From Symsagittifera roscoffensis (taxonomy: Eukaryota > Xenacoelomorpha > Acoela > Convolutidae): a stretch of DNA of 64,000 bases. Positions 12,480 through 23,439 of the stretch are shown piece after piece; position 1 is the stretch's first letter; every line of letters starts with the position of its first letter. The stretch spans positions 53,644,312 through 53,708,311 of the forward strand of contig NC_087066.1 in the NCBI RefSeq assembly GCF_963678635.1. The letters are read 5' to 3'. A model generated the notes under the pieces. It was not told the origin of the DNA, did not search any database, and was given only the letters and a program-made list of their open reading frames with translations. A program made the position numbers and the translations under genes.

Positions 12480-12823
12480 GGAAATAATTTTTGTCACCCA
12501 TAATAAATTCTTATGTTGAGCTCAACTGTTTGTGGAGCTTAACCATTATCAACGCGCGATACTTTTCGTGCTAATAAAGCTTAAGCGGATATAATCCGTC
12601 TTGCAAATCGCTCCAAATTGAGTATAGACAGCCTTCTTTTTCGTTTTTAATGCTTTAATATTTGTAAAATGAACCATTTTGTACTTACATTTTTGGGTGA
12701 GGATTTTTTAAAGAGTTTTTTTTAATTTTGTCAAATTATGTTATACAAACACTACTTCATAGAGTCTTAAATACTGTACTGTCGGAATATTCAATGCATT
12801 GCACTGATACGAGCAGTCATGTT
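12480..12823 (+). mobile_element. Highly diverged Helentron-like family A copy
   Basis: Keeps AACGCGCGATA, AAGCGGATATAATCCGTCTT, GTCGGAATATTCAATGCAT, and TGATACGAGCAGTCATGTT at the end, in family A order. The 5' end is not definable. Confidence 0.45.
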
Positions 12824-13343
12824 TACACTAAGACATGGTCCTATAAATTTTGCTTTCCAAAGATTAATATTCTCAAGGATTAACTCAATTTAGCAAACAC
12901 CGTTTGAACTTATGCTTTTAATCCTGATTGCTCGGATATTTAAAAAAGCATTGTTAATAAACTTTTCATTCACTCTACATAAAGCAAACTACTTTATGAT
13001 GATTTTAAATCAGAACTTTAAAGAATAAAAACGGCTGATGTATAATAGGTTTAGAAAAGTTGCCATGAATTGTAATTTTTGACTTTAATTTAGTAATTTA
13101 GTAACTCTCTGCTTTTTTTTTGCCAGAAATTAATCGTGAAATTTTCTTACAGCTGTTTTCGTTTTAATTTGATTTTTGCAAAAGTTTCAATTGGCATTTT
13201 TTCAAGAAAATTTCAAATATGTGTTGAAAAATTGACACTATTAAAGCAATTTGAAGTTAAAACTTTTCAATAAAAATTGCCGGCATAACAATTTGCGCTA
13301 CTTGCAGAGCAACAGAGGACAGTTGTTATATTTTTCAACATAG

Positions 13344-13560
13344 GTTACGGACTGTATAAAGATGAGCAGAGATGTGGTGAGAGCTATTCGAAGAATGTGC
13401 CAGGCTTTGCAATGAGAACTAAATACCTGAACCATGCGTACACGTGACCAACCCCAACATCCAGTGTGTCGCTTTTTCCTAACGTTCGAACATTAACCGA
13501 TGCAGCTTGTCGCACAATTGTGGACCTTAGGGCCATCATAACCCGTCACTGACGTTTGAC
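13344..13560 (+). pseudogene. Decayed PAN/apple-like module exon
   Basis: Acceptor ACATAG then GYGLYKDEQRCGESY. In a shifted frame it continues FEECARLCNEN-stop-IPEPC, then NIQCVAFS-stop and RCSLSHNCGP-stop. These align with QCRDKCNSNEIPAAC, QCNSFSY and GCRLSSECDW of the intact modules. The cysteine order is conserved, but a deletion-induced shift and stop codons break it. Confidence 0.65.
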
Positions 13561-13610
13561 AAGTAATTTTTTTAATTGCAATTCTTTTTTATTATGATTA
13601 ATGATTTTTG

Positions 13611-13670
13611 TTAATGAACCCTATATGATTAAAATAGCAGCTCGTTCTCATTCTAGGGTTCATTAACTGA
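13611..13670. repeat. 14-bp inverted repeat
   Basis: GTTAATGAACCCTA and TAGGGTTCATTAAC are separated by about 32 bases. Confidence 0.6.
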
Positions 13671-14205
13671 AATAATGAGATCTGCGGTAAGACATCTGAG
13701 ATTTAAAACACTACCAAAGTTGTTCCAAGCATTCAGTGTTAGATTTAAGTGAGACAGCTTTTGAAATCTTTGACCCTCTGTGAAGTAAATTGCAATAAAT
13801 AGTCATAATTTCTGCGCGGCCAATTTCCTCACAATTTTCTTGACAACATTTATAGCGCTCATCAAAATAGTGTTAAAAAAAGCGACTCCTAAAGTTTTCT
13901 TTGTAATTTGAAGTGTCAAACATGTGCTTTCACAGAAATTATGGTAAAATCAGTTTTATAGAAAATAGAAGAGCTCATGAAGAGATTCCCTCTTAGTTCT
14001 GCCCCTTCATTCGAAGATTGTTTTTTGTTCCAGGATGTAAGCTACAGAGATGCGCTTCTAGATGAAAGCAATTTCAGAAGAACCAAAACAATTCAGGGCT
14101 ATTTGAGTTTTATTTAAAATATCTAAACTTTAAAAATCATTGAATGAGTATTGCAATACTCACAGAAAAACAATTTTACATTTGCAGTGCATATATTTTA
14201 AAATG

Positions 14206-14728
14206 AACAAGACTGCTCGTATCAGGGCGAAGCCTTGAATGTTCCGACCGCCTTTTAAGGTTTTATGGAGCAGTAATAACATTAAAAAATTTAATGTAAT
14301 TAAATAATATGAAATTTTTTTTTCTAAAATTTGAAATTTTTATAAAAATCATCCCCCACACGCCATTTAAAGTACAAAAAGATAGATTTAGCTCCTTGTA
14401 ACAAATCTCCTTGTAGCAAATAAGCTTCTTTCAACCAATTTTGAAAATTTTAAGACGGACTCTCCGCTTACGCGTTAATAGCGCGAAATTATCGCGCGTT
14501 AATTGTCCCAAATTGGCCGAAAGGGCAATCTTTAAACCCCCATAACTTTACCAAAAATGATCACAGGTAAAATATCTTTTCAAATTTAAGCTCAAGACAA
14601 CAATACCTTTCGAATGATAAAAAAAATTCCCTCAAAATGGCTAGTTAAAAAGTCGAAATTTGTCTGAAGAAAAAAAACCCACCCCGAGCACAAATATTCC
14701 GTTACTTTCGTATCGAAAGTCGGAACAA
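14206..14728 (-). mobile_element. Helentron-like family A, copy 1 (left arm of palindrome)
   Basis: Read on the minus strand: TTGTTCCGACTTTCGATACG at the 5' end, ACGCGTAAGCGGAGA in the middle, then GGTCGGAACATTCAAGGC, a TTCGCCCTGA half-hairpin and terminal CTTGTT. No ORF. It faces copy 2 head to head with three bases between. Confidence 0.65.
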
Positions 14729-14731
14729 AAA

Positions 14732-15266
14732 TTGTTCCGATTTTCGATATGAAAGTAACGGAATATTTGTGCTCGGGGTGGTTTTTTTTTCTTCAGACAA
14801 ATTTCGACTTTTTAAGTAGCCATTTTTGACGAAAATTTCTTACATCATTCAAAAGGTACTTCTGTATTGAGCATAAATTTGAAAAGATATTTAACCTGCG
14901 ATCATTTTTCGTAAAGTTATGGGGGTTTACAGATTGGCATTTTGGCCAATTTGGGACAAATAACGCGCGATATATTTCGCGCTTTTAACGAGTAAGCGGA
15001 GATTTAATCAGTTCTAGAAATCGTTCCAAATTGGTTGAGGTAAGCTTAATTGCCATAATTGATTGTTACTAGTAGCAAAATCTGTTCTTTTGTACTTTAT
15101 ATGGCGTGTGGGGGGATGATTTTTAGAAAAAAAACTTCAAATTTCAGAAGAAAACAAGTTTAATTTTGTTTTTTTTACCTTCAATTTTTTTTGTTAATAC
15201 TGCTCCATAAACACTAAAAGGCAGTCGGAACATTCATGGCTTCGCCCTGATACGAGCAGTCTTGTT
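14732..15266 (+). mobile_element. Helentron-like family A, copy 2 (right arm of palindrome)
   Basis: Same family as copy 1, opposite orientation: 5' TTGTTCCGATTTTCGATATG, 3' AGTCGGAACATTCATGGC then CGAGCAGTCTTGTT. The two arms together form an inverted repeat of about 1.06 kb. Confidence 0.65.
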
Positions 15267-15339
15267 TTATTTAGCTCTGTAACTCAACTTATTAAAATTA
15301 TGTGCGAAAATTAGCAACTTTATATTCTAACAAAACCGG

Positions 15340-15781
15340 TTTTTTGACAGCAGCTGCCATTCCACAAATACAATTTTAGGGGGAGGGCGGACGTCCCCCT
15401 CAGGGCTTTGACCCCCTGCCGATCCAAAGGGTCCCCCCTTTGATTCTTTCTAAGGATCCATTTTTGGCCGACCGACCGTAAAATTTTTCTGAAGGCGCCT
15501 TGGGCGCCAAAATATACTAAGTTTGATGGGGAGCGCGCGCCAAAAAAATGACGTTTGTTGGGCAAAATTTTCCAAAAAGTGCCCAAAAACGGCATATTTG
15601 ACCTGTTTTTTCAAAAATTTGTCTGCGGCGCAGAAAACTTGGCCACAACAGCGTCTTTTTAGTGCTCAAGGAGAGCTGGCCAACTCAAAATCAATTTGTT
15701 CGACATAAAAAAAGGTCGTCAAAATTTTCGAAAATTTTTTGAAAATCCGCCCCCGTCGAGAAAATCCTAGATCCGCCCCTG
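15340..15781 (+). repeat. Dispersed GC-rich repeat, family D, near-complete copy
   Basis: Contains GAAGGCGCCTTGGGCGCC and ends AAATCCGCCCCCGTCGAG, AAAATCCTAGATCCGCCCCT. The copy at 56.77-57.08 kb has the same order of blocks (GGCGTC palindrome, TCTTTTTAGTG, GAGAGCT, AAATCC, CCTAGATCCGCCC). Non-coding; class unknown. Confidence 0.55.
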
Positions 15782-15950
15782 GTTCAAATAATAACCTTAA
15801 AAATAGTTATACAAGAATGTAAGTGTAAAAATATAGAAGTGTAAAATTTTTAAATCTACCTCGTAAATATTCTGTCAAAGAAACTGCAAGACTTCTAATA
15901 GCCTTTAAATGATACCACTGAATGATACCACTTTTTTAGGCCTTTAAATG

Positions 15951-16027
15951 ACCTGAAAAAAGGTCGTCAAAGTTTTCGAAAATTTTTTGAAAATCCGCCC
16001 CCCGTCGAGAAAATCCTAGAACCGCCC
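15951..16027 (+). repeat. Fragment of family D (3' end only)
   Basis: GGTCGTCAAAGTTTTCGAAA through AAATCCTAGAACCGCCC duplicates the last 75 bp of the copy that ends at 15781. Confidence 0.6.
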
Positions 16028-18395
16028 TGCTTTTAAATATGAAGCAATGTGGTCTTCTTTTTCTGATTTAATTCCTGAGCTATGGGCGGCTAGCATTAAG
16101 TTAGAAGGATTACTTAGAGGGGAGGTTCACGAAAGCTAAGAGTACTATCTTCTTGCTGGAGTTTTTTTTCATTATAGCGCCGTTGTAGAACCCCCGTCCA
16201 ATTTCAAGAAAAACTGATTGATCGCGTTCACTAATGTCTGAGCTGTTCTTGTTAAACTATCCACTCGCTTTCTTCGGCCATTGCTTGTTCGGCCATTGCC
16301 ACTAGCTATATTTGGCCATGGCTTTCAGAAATCTTCTTCTCGCTTTTTTGACCATTTTTGTCCGATGGTTTGAACTAAAATGTGGAGGAGCTTTGTATTC
16401 GGATGTGTTTCAGTTTTTTTCGTTTTTTTTTCTTTTTTGTTTTCCGCGAAAAATCAGGTACCAAAAAAAATCATCGACATGATTCCAATTAAAATCATAA
16501 TAAGGCTTTTGAAAGATTTTTCTCAGTTTCGAGAAAAATTGTTTTGAAACTGTTTGATTTTTGGTCTAATTTCGAGCTAATAAGTTGAGCATGCAGGCTT
16601 ACAATAGCTTTTTAAGCTTAATTTAAGGCATGAACAATTGGCTTTACTCGAATAAAGTTAGTTTTTGGAGATTTTTGTGTCATTTTGGGAATCAAAACTT
16701 CAAAAGTTCAAAAAAATTCTGCAAAAAAATAGAAAAGTTTCTTTGAACTTTGAAAAATTTTTTAAAATTTTTTCTTCAATTATTGCTGAACTGTTTTTTA
16801 ATTAGCCTATTTAACTATGACCGTAGAATATGCTTAATTTTCATATTTTTGACCAGATCTTTTTATCACAACACACAGAAAACCTACACTAATTTTAAAA
16901 AAATATTTTATTTGTTTTCTAAATATAACGTAAAATTTAGAATCAAAAAGAGACAGGGCTAATTTGTTTTGTTTAATGGTTGGTCAATTTCTGGTGATCT
17001 TTACTAAATTGTGTACATTTACACGTGCAAAGTTTCACCATTGAAAAACATTGAGTCTTTGCCCAATTTAGTTCTACCCAAGCTAAAAATCGCATTTAGC
17101 CCAAAGCATCTGCAACTGATCTGAAGGACAAAAATGAAAAAGCTACACTTTTGATATTTTTTGTTACAGTTTTTTACTTTTCAACTTACAACACTCAATC
17201 TGAGCTTCAGGCTAAATTTGCCAGTATTTAAATCCATATTTAAGTTTAAAATTTTTTAAAAAGATTTTTGCCCAAAATACATCTAAGTTTGGGATATAGT
17301 AATTGATAGATACTTACCAGAGAAAGTTTCAAGAAAAAAATGCTACACTGCGCAATCATTCATCTGCGGAAAAATTCGTATACCCCTTGATTAAGTACCA
17401 AAACAAGAAATTTGATCAAATAAACTTTCAAATAAAAAGATTTAGACTTTTCCGGAAAAAATTGTCAGTGAAAACAAATAGAAGAAATTGAGTTTCAGTG
17501 CAATAAACTTTCCACCGTCTTTGTCATCAAAAATGAGCAATTTTTTTTACAGTCTTCGTTGCACAAAAAAGGTTCTCGATAGCTACTTGAAAACTGATAC
17601 GCCTCAACTACTTTTTCTACGTCGAAATAAGTATCGGTTCTCACAATTGAAGAATCTTTATCACTGTACAAAAAACCAATTTCAGATTTCTTCCATTTTA
17701 CTGTGATAAAAATCAGGAATAATTTATTTCGCTAATTTCAAAGTCTTTTCACTAAACCCAATGCAATTGATGTATACAAACAAACAAGAAAAATTAGAAG
17801 CTCGACTTCTAGTTTAAACAGATCATGAATTTCTATTGAAATTTATAAACTATCGGGGAAATAAAACTAACAAAATCGTTTACTGCTTTTCGACTGTACA
17901 CTAGCAAAACTAGAGAGTTTACAGCAGAGATGGCTGATATAATGTTTATTATTTTTTAGAAAATTTTTAGAACAAAAATGCTATATTACCATATTCACTC
18001 ATCCCCGGAAAAACGTGTATACCCTGATTAGGTAAGAACAATTAACTTTGACAGGAAAATCAAATTATAAATAAATTAGGTAGAATTGGATTATTCTGTT
18101 AAAAGTTATTTGAGTTGCTTTACACATGCTTACCAGAGCAAAAACGATGCTTTTTTGGTTTCAGTGCATGTAGATCACGAAAAAATGTTCACTGGCTTCG
18201 TCGCTGAAAATAGGCACATCTTTTGTTGTTGTCTTTGTTGTATAATAAAGGATATCGATGGTTGTTTGAGTAATAAACTCCTGAACCAAGTTTCTTATGT
18301 TTCAATTTTCTTATGAACTTTATCATTTTTCAATAAATCCAAGCTCAAAATGGCTTCCATTTAGCATTACTTAAAATTACAAAACAATTGTCTTG
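16028..18395. other. Intergenic, no convincing gene
   Basis: AT-rich sequence. A short segment with TGCGGAAAAATTCGTATACCC (about 17363) recurs in diverged form near 18003, suggesting an old local duplication. Nothing else is supported. Confidence 0.4.
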
Positions 18396-18926
18396 TTGTT
18401 CCGACTTTTGATTCGAAAGTAACGGAATATTTGTGCTCGGGGTGGGTTTTTTTTCTTCAGACAAATTTCGACTTTTTAACTAGCCATTTTGAGGGAATTT
18501 TTTTATATCATTCGAAAGGTATTGTTGTCTTGAGCTTAAATTTGAAAAGATATTTTACCTGTGATCATTTTTGGTAAAGTTATGGGGGTTTAAAGATTGC
18601 CCTTTCGGCCAATTTGGGACAATTAACGCGCGATAATTTCGCGCTATTAACGCGTAAGCGGAGATTTAATCCGTCTTAGAAATTGTTCCAAATTGGTTGG
18701 AAGAAGCTTATTTGCCTTAATTGGTTTGTTACAAGGAGCTAAATCTATCTTTTTGTACTTTATATGGCGTGTGGGGGGATGATTTTCATAAAAAACTTTA
18801 AATTTTAGAAAAAAAATTTTTCATTTTATTTTACTACATTTTATTTTTATAAGTTATTACTGATCCATAAAGGTTAACAGGCAGTCGGAACATTCAGGGC
18901 TTCGCCCTGATACGAGCAGTCTTGTT
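18396..18926 (+). mobile_element. Helentron-like family A, copy 3
   Basis: Complete copy: 5' TTGTTCCGACTTTTGATTCG, 3' AGTCGGAACATTCAGGGCT, hairpin CAGGGCTTCGCCCTG, end GAGCAGTCTTGTT. The 10-bp 5' sequence TGTTCCGACT is the exact complement of the subterminal AGTCGGAACA. No flanking duplication. Confidence 0.7.
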
Positions 18927-19231
18927 ATATTCGGAACTTTTTCGCTTTTTCGCTTAACCATCAAAGATTAAAATTATTCACAAGCAAACTGGATTTTTCA
19001 GAAGCAATCTTCTAATTTTATCAGATCATATAGCTCTTGAGTTGTGTTTTAAGAAAAACACCGAATAGATAAAACATACAATATAAGATTGACTAGATTG
19101 CTATATTATTTATAAGCTTTTGAGTTTACAGTAGCTTTAAAACACGAAAACTGATATGCTTATGTGATATATATGTTTTTTTTAAATCATGCCTCCCAGC
19201 AGTTAAAGAGAAAAAGTTGAATGGGGGATAG

Positions 19232-19325
19232 CAGGGGCGGATTTAGGGTTTTCTCGAGGGGGCGGGCGGATTTTCAAAAAATTTGCTAGGTCGACCAAAT
19301 CGTTTTTGGACACTTTTTGGAAAAT
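19232..19325 (-). repeat. Fragment of family D, inverted
   Basis: GGGGCGGATTTAGGGTTTTC followed by GGCGGATTTTCAAAAAATTT is the reverse complement of the family D end. Confidence 0.5.
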
Positions 19326-19915
19326 TTTCTCAGCCATCCTAATTAGAAAATACCGAGCAAATCAAATTTTGACCGAGCGCGTGAAAAGCAATAAAAACAG
19401 AAAAGATGTCCTGGTTCCAAATTTTAAATCCTTCACGAAAAATCTATTCACCTAAACGAGGAACAAACAAAACGGAATTTTGAAAGCCATTAAAGATGAA
19501 GATGACATAAAAAGCAATACAAATATAAAGTCTTTGATTTGATCGTAGAAAGCGAACAGTTAGTACTTAAAAGCGTTCGCACCAAAAATTGGTAAGTTGA
19601 GACGACTGAGACTACTGAAACGCGGCCGAGATTTGCAATTTATGTTTTGACGACTCGACAAAAGTTGGTATGTTTCGATCACGGCCCAGGATCGAATTGT
19701 TTCGACCATCTCAACCCAAGCTGTCTTTGCTTCGACTGAGTTTGGCCGAAAGAATTGATTTCTTTGTTACTCAGTGACAAAGTCTTCAAACTACTTTTTA
19801 ATCGCTTTTTCCTAATTTTTGGCTTGGTTTTTTCCCAAAATTTTAAACATGTGAATTACCTCAATAAGATATTCCTCCAGCATAACATTAATTAACAGAA
19901 TAAAAGGTTGGATAT

Positions 19916-20269
19916 CTAACTATCTCTCTTGATCCAATTTATTTCATAAGGCCATTCGGAATAATGTTTACTTTCCAGACTGTTCTCAAGAGTTCCACCC
20001 AGAGTTACAGGTACGAATTTCAAATCTGACATCACTTGAAGGGCCAAGTTGACCATGTGTTTGTAATTTGCGTCCTTCTTTTTCAAATCTTGTTTCACTA
20101 TGTTCCATTCCATCTGAATGAATGGCACTGATATCTCTCTGAGGAAATTCTGGCCCCCTAAAACCACCCCTGGTTCGGACCCCTCGCAGTCCGCTTTAAT
20201 GATCGCTTTTTCTATTCCCATCTTGTGAAAAATAGGAAGCAAGTCATCCAGCGTCGCCACAGGTGATGC
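19916..20269 (-). CDS. FkbM gene terminal exon
   Basis: Acceptor ATGTTCAG, phase 0, 117 codons plus stop. Contains LDDLLPIFHKMG, IIKADCEGSEPG and VPFIQMEWN, typical of the FkbM C-terminal half. Ends EINWIKRDS. Confidence 0.85.
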   Translation of the reverse strand, partial: ASPVATLDDLLPIFHKMGIEKAIIKADCEGSEPGVVLGGQNFLREISVPFIQMEWNIVKQDLKKKDANYKHMVNLALQVMSDLKFVPVTLGGTLENSLESKHYSEWPYEINWIKRDS

Positions 20270-22931
20270 CTGAACATTGAATTAGATCACACATTTTGGG
20301 AAAAAAATAACAGAGAACTCCATATATAACTAAACACGGATGAACTAAATGAGCCAATAAAAAAGCTGTTTCAGCAACTTTGGAAAAATTTTTTGTTGGC
20401 TCATTTTGTTCTTGGATTCAGATTTCCTCTGTTGTTTGCGAGGATGTTTCCACGTCAAGAAGACCTATGAAACTATTAAGGATGTAGTGACTTTTCTACG
20501 CCTTCAAAGTTAGATTTCTAGAATTTCGACATGGCTTAGTCTTTCTAAACAAATTCATCTAGCTTGCGTTAAAAAATTTAGCCCTCTGTCCTAATTAGTT
20601 GCAGCAAAAACGTGAAGAAAAAATGCAATAATTATTTTTTATAGAGATGGTTTTTCCGTACTTCTTCATCGCAGTTTTCAATGAATTTGACGCTGTTGCC
20701 GCCCGGGTTCAGCGTACTGTTGGGGTTTGACTGACGACCAATGCACTGGAATCTCTTCTCCATCACAGCTGTCGGGTACACGTGCAGAAGCCCCTCTAAG
20801 TTGTTCACATGCACTGATTGTGACAGGTACCTCAAAGTGTCCATGGTCAGATCAAAAGCAAAGGTCTGTCGACCTAATTTTGCCGCAACTATGCTGCAAA
20901 ACCATAACAGATTATTATCGCATGTGGGAAAAAAGCCTCTTCATCAATCACTCGTTAAAAAAATTGAAAAGAGAAGAGATTATTGAAGTACGTTTTGAAC
21001 GGTTTGAGCGGTTTTTTTATGCAGAATGCGCTCGAATTTTTAGTTCAAAATGAAAAGTTGTCGAATATTTTTTTCTTGGAGATAGAGTCGCCACTCTGAC
21101 TGTTAAGGTGTATTGGCTAACAGATTTAATCGAATAAAAACTGACAGTTTGATTTTATTTAAATTAACGGCAGTTTTCATTCTAGTGCAAAAATTTTTGG
21201 CTCATGTGAACCATATCCGCCATAAATGGACCCAGTGAACAATCTACCTCTAAAATTACATGAAAAGTTTAGGCCGTACGGCCTGCATGCTCTATGCTCA
21301 TATCTGATGGGCTAAAAAAACCTCCTCCCTAATTGTAATTAGTAGGACGATAGGTCATGTGCTCCAAATTTTTTCGCACTGGTCTGGATGTTGATTGATC
21401 AAATTTTGACTTGCATAAACTTGCAGGTTTAGTTTGTAGTTTTTAAAAATCGGTAAAATTTGAGTACTTTAGAGCATTTTGTGAAAAGATTTGAAAGGTT
21501 GAGTGACTTTGCGAGCAATTCTTAGCAAGATTGGGCAGTTAAACGATCATAGCAATTTTTCTTTTCAAAAGCAAACATGCTCAACCGCTCAAAAATGCCC
21601 AAATTTTGAGCGGTTTGAGCGCAATTTTCAAAATCGAGAGTTAAGCATTTTTTTGAACGTTGATTTTGTAAAAATAATTTGGGGTGGAAAGAAAAACAAA
21701 ATAACGTAAGAATGATTTTTTTTTCAAAAATATCGAAAGCAATTTTTAGTATCCTACAATTTCGATAGCAGTTTCAAGTAATAGTTTTGAAACTAATGGA
21801 CTGTTTACAGAAATGCATGAATAACCACGGGTCCATAATTTCTTCTAGGCTAGTGCGAAGTTCCCGGGTGTAAGTGAGATGCTTAGAACGACCCTAATTT
21901 GTCAATTGCAGAACGCAGAAACCAAATATTGGAAATTTCAGTCGGATTTGACAGAATCTTGGCATTTTCAAATTCGCATCAACCGTTGTAACTAAGGTAA
22001 ATAGCACAAAAGGCTCGACTTGAGTTTTTTGTTTAACTGGCTGAATTTAAGTTTTTATAAGCGAAACGCAAAAAAAAAGTGTCTCATGCGAACAATCAAA
22101 ACAATCGCTTTCAAAATATAAAACTTTTTCAAATTAAGTCTTTTAAACAATCTTTGTACCTTTTAGTCGATTTGATAATTTTTGCAACATCATATGCTAT
22201 TTTTTGTCAATTCGTGTCCAGACTTTGGGGCCATTTAAAACTTTTTTGATTAAGCAACTAATTCTTTGGAAGATAGGAAGTTTTGCAAAAGTTAAGAGTC
22301 AATGCAGTTTATTGGTGCAATTTGAATCTTGATGATATCCGTTTCTTTTGCAAAGTGATAATTTGTAAACAAACTTGGAAACTTTTTTCAACGAACCTAA
22401 AAGAGCCTAAGTTCGCTCCGATGTCTACGATTGCCGCATCAGTGTGTTTGGTAATGACTTGGTTGAAGATCACTTGTTGAACAGGCTCCTCCCATATTGC
22501 ACCAGACTTGATTATCTTGCTCACATGCTAAAAAATCTAAAGCGATTTGTCATCTTGATAAAATTTGTCTAAACCTGCAGTTTAACTTTTTTATGTTTTT
22601 AGCCAATACACAGACAAGTTATCTTCAGGTTTCAGGTTTTAAAACTTTACAATAAAGTGAGGTAACTATTAAAAAAAGTTGCATTTGTTACGTGACTGTT
22701 ATGATCTTTTTTTTAAGATGTAAAAAGAATCCTGTAATTTTTTTTACTTTAGCTTTATTTCAGAAAACTAAACAAAACCCATTTTTACTATCAAAAGTTG
22801 TTGTTTTTAGCCTTTGTTCAGAAATATATTGCAAAAGAAGATAGCTGAGACGCTAGCAATTCTCACCAAACGAGTTATGACGGAACCATGTGCAGTTTGT
22901 GTGGTAAAAAATAATATTTGCAATTTTTCAA
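19916..22931 (-). CDS. FkbM-family methyltransferase (Methyltransf_21), 3' exons
   Basis: Four minus-strand exons join in frame: 22931-22867, 22527-22397, 20893-20662 and 20269-19916 (stop). The SAM-binding motif is VDIGANLGSF, followed across an intron by S-IVAAKLGRQTFAFDLT. Then come VHVNNLEGLLHVYPTAV (strand and helix of a Rossmann fold) and, in the last exon, VATLDDLL and IIKADCEGSEPGVVLGG, the FkbM-type LDDLL...K.D.EG.E signature. The joined region is about 259 residues, close to a whole FkbM domain. The 5' end (start, any signal peptide or anchor) is not found. In eukaryotes such proteins are often Golgi or secretory enzymes acting on sugars or small molecules; the substrate here is unknown. 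Confidence 0.82.
20662..20893 (-). CDS. FkbM gene exon, Rossmann-fold centre
   Basis: 232 nt; acceptor TTTTGCAG, donor GTACGG (non-consensus). The first base completes the Ser codon from the previous exon. Encodes AAKLGRQTFAFDLTMDTLR and NNLEGLLHVYPTAV. Confidence 0.8.
20894..22396 (-). other. FkbM gene intron
   Basis: 1.5-kb AT-rich intron. The motif GAGCGGTTTGAGCG or a close relative recurs near 21001 and 21606. No exon seen. Confidence 0.6.
22397..22527 (-). CDS. FkbM gene exon with SAM-binding motif I
   Basis: 131 nt encoding GAIWEEPVQQVI and VDIGANLGSF; acceptor TTTTTTAG, donor GTTCGT (weak). Ends with two bases of a Ser codon. Confidence 0.8.
22867..22931 (-). CDS. Probable upstream exon of the FkbM gene
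   Basis: Acceptor GTGGTTCAG and donor GTGAGA enclose 65 nt; read with a two-base start overhang it gives EKLQILFFTTQTAHGSVITR, then L, ending in phase 0, which fits the next exon (HVSKIIKSGAIWEEP). The match to the D-x-V-S-x-x-I-x-x-G region usual before the FkbM fold is plausible but short. Confidence 0.45.
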
Positions 22932-22993
22932 CTGAACCACATGCAAAAACATCCCGAAACTTTATTGGAAATTTTTTAAACTAGTATTTTTTT

Positions 22994-23315
22994 TGTGATA
23001 CTACACAATTCATGATCAGCCTAAGATATTGCGATTTAGTGTAAATAATCAACAACCTGTCAAATCTCTTGGTGCTAAAACTAATGTTACGTGCGCTCTC
23101 TTATAGCAAAAAGCTTTGTCTACAGTTGAAAGATTACAGTTGATTTAATTCGTATGTGTCCGTATTCATAGGCATCTAAGTGATATAACATCATGTAATT
23201 AAGCTTCTTGTTGGTTTACTTTACATTGTTTTTGTTTGAGTTCAGCTAGCAGAGTTTAGATATCTGATACCTCATGACTGATAACTGATATCTCATGAGG
23301 ACTGTTATCTCATGA
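22994..23315 (+). repeat. 5' LTR of the decayed gypsy element (right edge approximate)
   Basis: Starts TGTGATAC. It shares AACAACCTGTCAAATCT, TACAGTTGAAAGATTA, AAGTGATATA and GCTAGCAGA in order with the repeat at 27138. About three quarters of positions look alike by eye. Confidence 0.6.
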
Positions 23316-23439
23316 CGCAGCTAGCCGTCCAATATTTGGACGAACGAACATATGTACATGGGGTACAACCATTTTGGGCAAAACCATCGTCGGAAACGAT
23401 TCACTTGTTGAAGATCACTTGTTGTCTGTTGAAGATCAC

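Larger units (their letters stand above)
11084..13560 (+). pseudogene. Decayed paralogue of the FN3/PAN-like gene
   Basis: Two segments match exons of the gene at 51-61 kb. The first (11084-11410) begins with a signal-peptide-like MAQFKKVLLFLHLLLSYK and ends FIYSYPG across a GTAAGT donor, in the same phase as the intact gene's FIEYYAG junction. The second (13344-13560) begins GYGLYKDEQRCGESY, matching GYGLIAEDQKCGLSY of the intact exon at 52981. The first has a one-base shift in a T6 run. The second has lost about 30 bp after CGESY and has stop codons at three positions where the intact modules have sense codons. The homology is clear; decay rather than assembly error is likely because several lesions are present. 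Confidence 0.7.
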
